Shown here: piece after piece, positions 58,838 through 64,000 of the stretch
Layout of the letters: each line of letters starts with the position of its first letter
How positions within the stretch are numbered: the first letter of the stretch is position 1
Source: Larkinella humicola
Lineage (GTDB): Bacteria > Bacteroidota > Bacteroidia > Cytophagales > Spirosomataceae
Assembly (NCBI RefSeq): GCF_008727875.1
Contig: NZ_VTWS01000004.1
Coordinates: forward strand, 248,001 to 312,000
Reading direction: 5' to 3'
Length of the DNA: 64,000 nt
The notes under the pieces: model-generated
The model's input: the letters and a program-made list of their open reading frames with translations, nothing else
The model's database searches: none
Told to the model about the DNA's origin: nothing
Made by a program: the position numbers and the translations under genes

Positions 58838-61735
58838 TCATAAGCCCGTGAGTTTTCCAGGTTTGATGTCCAGTAGGTTGACCGTTGCGTTTAAGGCATT
58901 GAACTCGGTTTGTTGGCCCGTTTGCTTATACAGTTTTGCCAGCGCTACATAACTTTCGGTATTATACGGATTTTGCGCCAGCGACTTTTTAAAGGCAGCT
59001 ACCGCTTCCTCGGGTTTTTTATTCAGGAGCAGTAACACCCCATCCGATTGCAAAGCCGCCGATTGGTAAACCGCATCGCCCTCCGTCGACAGGGTTTTAT
59101 ACAGCGTTTCGGCTTCCGGCAACCGGTTGGATTCGGCCAGTAGCCGCACCAGGCGTTGTTTATACAGCCCCGTCAGGGTTTGTTTGTCAGCCAGTGTTTT
59201 TGTCAGGAAATAGGAAACGGAGTCCGGTTTTTGCAGTTTGGCATAGCCCTCCGCAATCCGCAGATCAAAATCCGGGCGGGCGTTTTTCCCCGCATCCAGA
59301 ATCCGCTGCACCTGCTTCATGGTTTCAATCGCTTCCTGGTAGCGACCATTCGCCAGCAGGGCGTCGGCGTACAAACCCCGTAACTCATAATTCTGGGGCC
59401 GTTGCAACACCAGTTTTTTCAGCCCATCGAGCTGGTCGGCATGGCCCAGCATGGCGCGTCGGGCTGCAGCAAAGGCGCGGGCATCATCACGCCGGTCGCG
59501 CAGGTAGGTCGAGACATCCGGCCCGTTGGCTGCGTAGTCCTCAGCCGCTTTGATGGCCGGTCCCAGGAGGGCATTTTGCACATACATTTCCCGCAACTGA
59601 ATGGACAGCATGGCCCGGGTCTGGTAATCTTTTTCCAGGTCCAGCGCCTTTTGCAGCCAACGCGCCTGGGTTTTGATCAGCTCGACGTGGTTTTTGTCCG
59701 GCGTATGGCTCGCTTCTTCCCACTGCGCATAGGCGGCATACACCGGCGCGTAGTTCGGGTCGATTTCTTCGGCGGTTTTGATATACGTGAAGGCCTGATC
59801 ATACGCTTTCTGTTGCTGTTTTAGACGCGCGTAGGCCAGATAGGTCGGCTGGTATTTTTTATCATAGACCAGGGACGTATCCAGAAACGCAGCGGCTTTG
59901 GCCGGATCGGTTCTGACAACTTTGTTGCTCATGTTCAGGTAAACCTGCGCCCAGTTGGAAGCCATCACCGCCTTGTCGCCGTTGAGATACGCCCGTTCCT
60001 TTTTCACCAGCGCATCCAGAAAGGCATACATTTTCGGGTCCCGGCTTTTCAGTTCCGCCGTCGTGTTCATCGACTTGAAGTCGAGCGGATGCACTTTCAT
60101 GGGTTCGAAATACGCCGGGTAGGTCTGAGCAAAATACTCCGATTCGTTGTTCTGGGAGTAATAGTCCAGCGTCAATCCGTTTTTCATGGCGTTGTAATAC
60201 AAGGCCCGAATTTGCCGGTTTTCGGCATCGGTCAGCACGCGGCCGTGGAACAGGTGGACATATTCGTGCAAAACGACATTCCGTTCCTGATACGCTCCTC
60301 GCTCGACGTATTCAATGGCCGCAGCCCCGCTTCCCACGCCCCGAATGTCCATCCACTGGCGGTTGTCAAAGGTGGTGTTGTACCGGAAATGGGGCGCACG
60401 CATGGCCAGCGCCAGGTCGATGTGCAGGGGCGGCACCACAAAGGCATTGTCCTGTTTGGACAGGAAGGGGAAATACACCACGCTGGTGTACATCTGATTC
60501 CAGACCATAGCCTTGGCCCGGTCGCCGGGATAATAGCTCAGGTCGGGAAACACATTGACAAAGTTCTCCGGGTCGCTGATGCGGGTGGTTTTCAGTATGT
60601 TCGTGGTCGAATCGTACGTCATCAGATACGGAATTCGCTTGGATTTAATCACCGCCGACAAGCCGTTGTGGGCCGGGCCGTAGTGGGTTTTGGTAGCCAG
60701 AATAGACCGGAAGATGGTTTCGGCCGAATCCAGGTTGCTTTTCCGGTTCGGGTTGTCAAAATCGCTGTAATACAGTGAAGCGCGGTGCATGGCGGGCAAA
60801 ACCGACTGCGGATATTCCTTGCCGACCCGGTGCGTCACGGCCAGGGCGTTGGCCAGTTGGTTCGTCCGAAACAGTCGGTCGGCTTCCTTCAGCTTTTCCC
60901 GAATTTCTTTCTCATCCTTGTCGGCATAGTCGGCATAGGTCAGGTTGGTGTGGCCGTTGCCCCAATGCCAGTGCGTCTGGAAATGCAGGGGATTGATGTT
61001 CAGGGCGAGTTGCCACTGAGCTGCCATGTCGTTGAGCTGCGTAGCATCGATCCGGCGCCAGATGGCGTAGCCGTAGCTGAAACGGGCATCGGCGTTGAAC
61101 GGATCGAGCGTGAGCGATTTCACCAGGGGCGCTTCGGCTTTTTCGGGGTGCTGATCCCAGAAATACACATTCGCTTCCAGTTGGTAGGCGGCTGCCAGCG
61201 ACGGATTCTGCTTCTGAAGCTTTTTGGCGACGGCCATAGCCTCGGTGTAGTTCTTCTGCAACAGCAACGCGCGGCCCAGCACGATCGACGTTTCTGCATC
61301 CGTTGGATGGCTGGCCAGAATGGACCGGCACTGCTCGACCGCGTTTTGCAAATCCCAGGCTTCAATGGCCAAAACCGCTTTCAATTGCCGACCCCAGCGG
61401 TTATTTTTATCCAGCGACAGGGCTTTTGTGACGGAGCCTTCGGCCTTTTTGAAGTCATTGTTCAACCAGTCGTATTCGGCCTGCAGCAACAGCTTTTCAA
61501 CCACCGTCAGCCCTTTTCCGGTTTTCATCTCGGCCAGGGCTTGCGGCCACAGCCCGAGGTCCAGCATTTTTTTGACGGTTTTGGCCTTGCCCGTCGTGTG
61601 GTTCACCTGACTGAGCAACTCCGCGCGTGTTTTTTCGAGATCGGCCTGCACCCGGCGTGTATCACCAACCTGCTGCGCCATTACCGCAGTGGTAATGGCG
61701 AGCAGGAAAAGAAGCGAAATAGACTTTTTCAGCAT
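58838..61735 (-). CDS. TPR protein with embedded gluzincin (HExxH) peptidase domain
   Basis: 965 residues with a signal peptide (LLFLLAITTAVMAQ). TPR-like repeats fill residues 30-330 and about 590-960. Between them is a peptidase-MA-like domain: the zinc motif HEYVH has His490, Glu491 and His494, and a likely third ligand is Glu533 in NESEYFAQ. The gene lies 33 bases after the SusD stop, so it is probably the third gene of the SusCD operon. It should be a periplasmic or surface metallopeptidase, or a peptide-binding relative. I know of no characterised protein with exactly this order. Confidence 0.8.
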   Translation of the reverse strand: MLKKSISLLFLLAITTAVMAQQVGDTRRVQADLEKTRAELLSQVNHTTGKAKTVKKMLDLGLWPQALAEMKTGKGLTVVEKLLLQAEYDWLNNDFKKAEGSVTKALSLDKNNRWGRQLKAVLAIEAWDLQNAVEQCRSILASHPTDAETSIVLGRALLLQKNYTEAMAVAKKLQKQNPSLAAAYQLEANVYFWDQHPEKAEAPLVKSLTLDPFNADARFSYGYAIWRRIDATQLNDMAAQWQLALNINPLHFQTHWHWGNGHTNLTYADYADKDEKEIREKLKEADRLFRTNQLANALAVTHRVGKEYPQSVLPAMHRASLYYSDFDNPNRKSNLDSAETIFRSILATKTHYGPAHNGLSAVIKSKRIPYLMTYDSTTNILKTTRISDPENFVNVFPDLSYYPGDRAKAMVWNQMYTSVVYFPFLSKQDNAFVVPPLHIDLALAMRAPHFRYNTTFDNRQWMDIRGVGSGAAAIEYVERGAYQERNVVLHEYVHLFHGRVLTDAENRQIRALYYNAMKNGLTLDYYSQNNESEYFAQTYPAYFEPMKVHPLDFKSMNTTAELKSRDPKMYAFLDALVKKERAYLNGDKAVMASNWAQVYLNMSNKVVRTDPAKAAAFLDTSLVYDKKYQPTYLAYARLKQQQKAYDQAFTYIKTAEEIDPNYAPVYAAYAQWEEASHTPDKNHVELIKTQARWLQKALDLEKDYQTRAMLSIQLREMYVQNALLGPAIKAAEDYAANGPDVSTYLRDRRDDARAFAAARRAMLGHADQLDGLKKLVLQRPQNYELRGLYADALLANGRYQEAIETMKQVQRILDAGKNARPDFDLRIAEGYAKLQKPDSVSYFLTKTLADKQTLTGLYKQRLVRLLAESNRLPEAETLYKTLSTEGDAVYQSAALQSDGVLLLLNKKPEEAVAAFKKSLAQNPYNTESYVALAKLYKQTGQQTEFNALNATVNLLDIKPGKLTGL

Positions 61736-61768
61736 GTAAAAAAAGGTTTAGGTCCAATCGGAACAAGC

Positions 61769-63292
61769 TTACTTGCGGGTATCCCAGAAAACACGATCCA
61801 GCATGGATGCCTTTTGCTTCGCATTCGGATTGTTGTTGATCTCCGATTGCGCGTAAAACAGCGACCGGGGCACTTCGTCGTAAATGGCCATTGGTGTTTT
61901 GTGGGGAGTCAGGGCCGGATAGCCCGTCCGGCGGTAATCTGTCCAGGGTTCCATCAAAACCGCGTGGTTCGCTACATATTTCTCCGTAATGATCTGCTCC
62001 AGTTTTTGCTGGTTGGTTCCGGTCAGGGTTCCCTGAGTCGCCAGGTAGGTTGTCACATTCGCTGCGGCCACGCCCGCGTCGGTCATGGATGCCCGGATAC
62101 CGGCTTCGAAAAACGACTGGGCATTGCCGGGTGCGCCGTACAGCAAAGCCGCTTCGGCCCGGATAAAGTTGTATTCAGCAAAAGTCAGCAACCGGGCCGG
62201 ACCCGCCCCGGAGAACGTAATGGCTCCGTCCCGCAGGCTACCATCCGGATTGATCATGGCCGTATTGGGTGCCGAAGGCGTTCCGTAAATATACTGATAG
62301 TTCCGGGAATAGGCTGACGACGGATCGGTATCAAGCACACTGGCCCCCTTGAACGTAGCCGGGCTGGAGTTGAACGGAAACGGAATGAAATACGCAGACC
62401 GGCGGGGGTCACTCTTGCCGTTCATCAGGTTGACGATGAACCGGTTCGGGAAAAACTGGTTCTTGAACTGGCCGTTTTCCATGCTGTACAGCGGATTCTG
62501 CCGTTGCGATTCGGCCAGAAACGCCATCTGAAAATTGTCCGCCGGACTTTCCATGAATTTGGCTCCGCTGTTCACCAGCGCCGTGATTTGCTGGGAAGCA
62601 TAAGCCTGGTCTTTGGCCGAATAGTGCAGGAAGATCCGCAGTTTCAGCGTATTGGCAAACTTGATCCATTTGTCTTTGGAAACCGCCCAGGTCGTTCCGC
62701 TGTAAATCGTGCTGAACTGGTTGGGCGACAGCGCCGAGGTGGCGGCATTGACATCCGTCAGTCCTTCGTCGATCAGGCGGGTCAGGTCCTTGTAAATCAC
62801 CTCGTCGTCGTCAAAAGCCGGGTAGAAATTCTCGCTGTGCTTACCGGCTTGTGTATAGGGAACATCACCCCAGGCATCGACAACAATCTGGTAAACATAC
62901 GCTTTCAGGATTTTTCCGACCCCGGCATAATGCGGACTGCCTTCGCGGGTGGCCTGCGCAATCATCAGCTCCAGGTCGCTCACCGTCGTGCCGAAGATCC
63001 GGACCCACTGCCCGTTGACGTCGGAGTCGTTGATGTTGTACCGCTCGTATTCTTTAAACGTCCCGAAACCGGTATTGGGTCCCTGGCCACTGAACTGCTG
63101 CGAGAGCAGGCTGGCGTAGCGGAAAAGGTCACTGGCACCCATGTAGCCGATGTTGACCGTAACGGAAGGGAGCAACTGCGACACCTGAACACGCTGGATG
63201 TTGTTCGGATCGTCGTTGACATCCAGGTAAGAACTGCAGGAGCTGAAAAACAGCCCCGTGGCAAGAAGGGAAGTATAAAGTAATTTCTTCAT
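61769..63292 (-). CDS. SusD/RagB-like nutrient-binding outer-membrane lipoprotein
   Basis: 507 residues with lipobox FFSSC (Cys19). The sequence follows the SusD-like_2 group: SSYLDVNDDPNNIQRV, VDAWGDVPYTQAGK, DLTRLIDEGLTDVNAA and a C-terminal ALMEPWTDYRRTGYP-x-L. It forms the lid over its SusC partner and captures the substrate. This SusD subgroup is often coupled with peptidases rather than glycosidases, which fits the neighbours. The SusC gene ends 34 bases upstream. Confidence 0.9.
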   Translation of the reverse strand: MKKLLYTSLLATGLFFSSCSSYLDVNDDPNNIQRVQVSQLLPSVTVNIGYMGASDLFRYASLLSQQFSGQGPNTGFGTFKEYERYNINDSDVNGQWVRIFGTTVSDLELMIAQATREGSPHYAGVGKILKAYVYQIVVDAWGDVPYTQAGKHSENFYPAFDDDEVIYKDLTRLIDEGLTDVNAATSALSPNQFSTIYSGTTWAVSKDKWIKFANTLKLRIFLHYSAKDQAYASQQITALVNSGAKFMESPADNFQMAFLAESQRQNPLYSMENGQFKNQFFPNRFIVNLMNGKSDPRRSAYFIPFPFNSSPATFKGASVLDTDPSSAYSRNYQYIYGTPSAPNTAMINPDGSLRDGAITFSGAGPARLLTFAEYNFIRAEAALLYGAPGNAQSFFEAGIRASMTDAGVAAANVTTYLATQGTLTGTNQQKLEQIITEKYVANHAVLMEPWTDYRRTGYPALTPHKTPMAIYDEVPRSLFYAQSEINNNPNAKQKASMLDRVFWDTRK

Positions 63293-63326
63293 GATCTCAA
63301 TGGTTTGTACGATTCGTAATCACCCG

Positions 63327-64000
63327 TTAAAACGTCGCTCTCAAACTTCCGCCGATGGTTCGGGCGGTGGGCTGAATGCCAAACTCCAGACCGCGCGCGT
63401 TGCTGACACCCAGCAGGTTTTGTTCCGGATCGAGGTGGGGGTAATTCGGGGCATGAATAAAGAGATTCCGACCGTATACCGACAATTGAAGTCCTTTGAT
63501 GAATTTTACATGATCCAGAACGGAGGCCGGGATTTTGTAGGTCAGATTTGCTTCCCGCAGTTTCAGGTACGTAGCGTCCAGCACGTAACCCTCCCAGGCC
63601 ACATATTTGCCCTGCAAACTGTAGTATTGCTGCGCCGTTACGCCAATGGTGTTTGGCGTGCCGTCTTCCCGAACGCCATCGAAAATGTAGGGCCGGTTGG
63701 GCGTGCCGTCGGCGTTAAACCGGGGGAACTCGGCCGTTTCGGCGGCTACGCCATTGATGCGCAAATCGCCGATGGTACGGGAAAGCTGATCGCCTTTGTG
63801 TTTGTAGTCGAGCAGGAACGACAGGCTGAAATTCTTGTAATTGAACGTGTTGGTAAAACCGGCCGTAAACCGTGGATTCGGATTTCCAACCCGCTGCACC
63901 GCCGTCGTTACTTTCGGCAGTCCGTTGGCGCCGATGATCATGCGACCCTGCGCATCCCGCTGATAGGCATTCGACCAGATCTGACCATATTCCTCGCCCG
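63327..64000 (-). CDS. SusC/RagA-like TonB-linked outer-membrane transporter, C-terminal part
   Basis: The frame stays open to the window edge, giving the last 224 or so residues of a transporter of normally about 1000. The text shows the SusC barrel end: NPRFTAGFTNTFNYKNFSLSFLLDYKHKGD, AWEGYVLDATYLKLREANL and the final LGVSNARGLEFGIQPTARTIGGSLRATF in short strands ending with Phe (key pieces YLKLREANLTY and GGSLRATF). It imports the nutrient captured by the SusD lipoprotein downstream, powered by TonB. Confidence 0.9.
   Translation of the reverse strand, partial: GEEYGQIWSNAYQRDAQGRMIIGANGLPKVTTAVQRVGNPNPRFTAGFTNTFNYKNFSLSFLLDYKHKGDQLSRTIGDLRINGVAAETAEFPRFNADGTPNRPYIFDGVREDGTPNTIGVTAQQYYSLQGKYVAWEGYVLDATYLKLREANLTYKIPASVLDHVKFIKGLQLSVYGRNLFIHAPNYPHLDPEQNLLGVSNARGLEFGIQPTARTIGGSLRATF

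Noticed and set aside
60785-62317. 510-codon open frame on the plus strand across the TPR-gluzincin and SusD genes
   Set aside because: It crosses two well-supported genes and their intergenic gap and has no family motif; composition is that of an antisense shadow.

Overview
The window looks like a chromosomal segment of a Bacteroidota bacterium of the order Cytophagales, most likely Spirosomaceae (Larkinella/Spirosoma/Rudanella-like). The reasons are a gliding-motility lipoprotein GldB, a SusC/SusD pair, many lipoproteins and TonB-type proteins, DUF4293, Bacteroidota-type promoters (TTTG / TAnnTTTG), short leaders, and IS200-like REP transposase debris with small palindromes. The genus is an inference from protein style only; no rRNA is present.

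Layout. 0-9.6 kb: end of a LacI regulator, xylulokinase, oligopeptidase B, M28 peptidase, a Tat-exported Gfo/Idh/MocA oxidoreductase, a PIN-domain toxin/antitoxin pair and galactokinase. 9.8-20.6 kb: mainly housekeeping (YifB/ComM, RecF, PDH E1 alpha, a TPR membrane protein, lumazine synthase, aspartate kinase, SerS, SurE, a lipid kinase), with an MNT-HEPN module wedged directly before serS. 20.6-27.0 kb: a TonB/MORN lipid-envelope type protein, a class C beta-lactamase-like hydrolase, then a co-oriented train of membrane protein, ABC ATPase, YHYH lipoprotein, MORN lipoprotein and SCO copper protein whose ends overlap. 27.0-39.1 kb: outer-membrane barrel, GldB, MsbA-like exporter, Fur regulator translationally coupled to a membrane MutS-like ATPase, ATP-grasp protein, leucyl aminopeptidase and two esterases.

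39.2-40.9 kb is the accessory spot: an HNH nuclease, a convergent ORF that starts like a cysteine desulfurase, a REPIN-like palindrome doublet and the first third of an IS200-like REP transposase. 40.9-44.8 kb: a GMC dehydrogenase with its Tat-type small subunit, a Thr-rich barrel protein, and tRNA-Phe with a near-perfect Bacteroidota promoter. 44.9-49.4 kb: a heterodisulfide-reductase-like Fe-S pair split by a GT-C glycosyltransferase, followed by a small conserved protein and free methionine-R-sulfoxide reductase. 49.4-55.4 kb: MnmD, DUF4293, arabinose-5-phosphate isomerase, RecQ and PurD. 55.5-64.0 kb: two tandem S10 serine carboxypeptidases, a TPR-gluzincin protease, and a SusD/SusC pair (SusC cut by the window end), which together read as a peptide-acquisition locus.

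The intergenic spaces carry several kinds of hairpin: intrinsic terminators, REP-like palindromes, a CCCCCAACCCCCT-type hairpin family, a 37-bp perfect inverted repeat, and low-complexity inverted repeats in which both arms are short tandem repeats.
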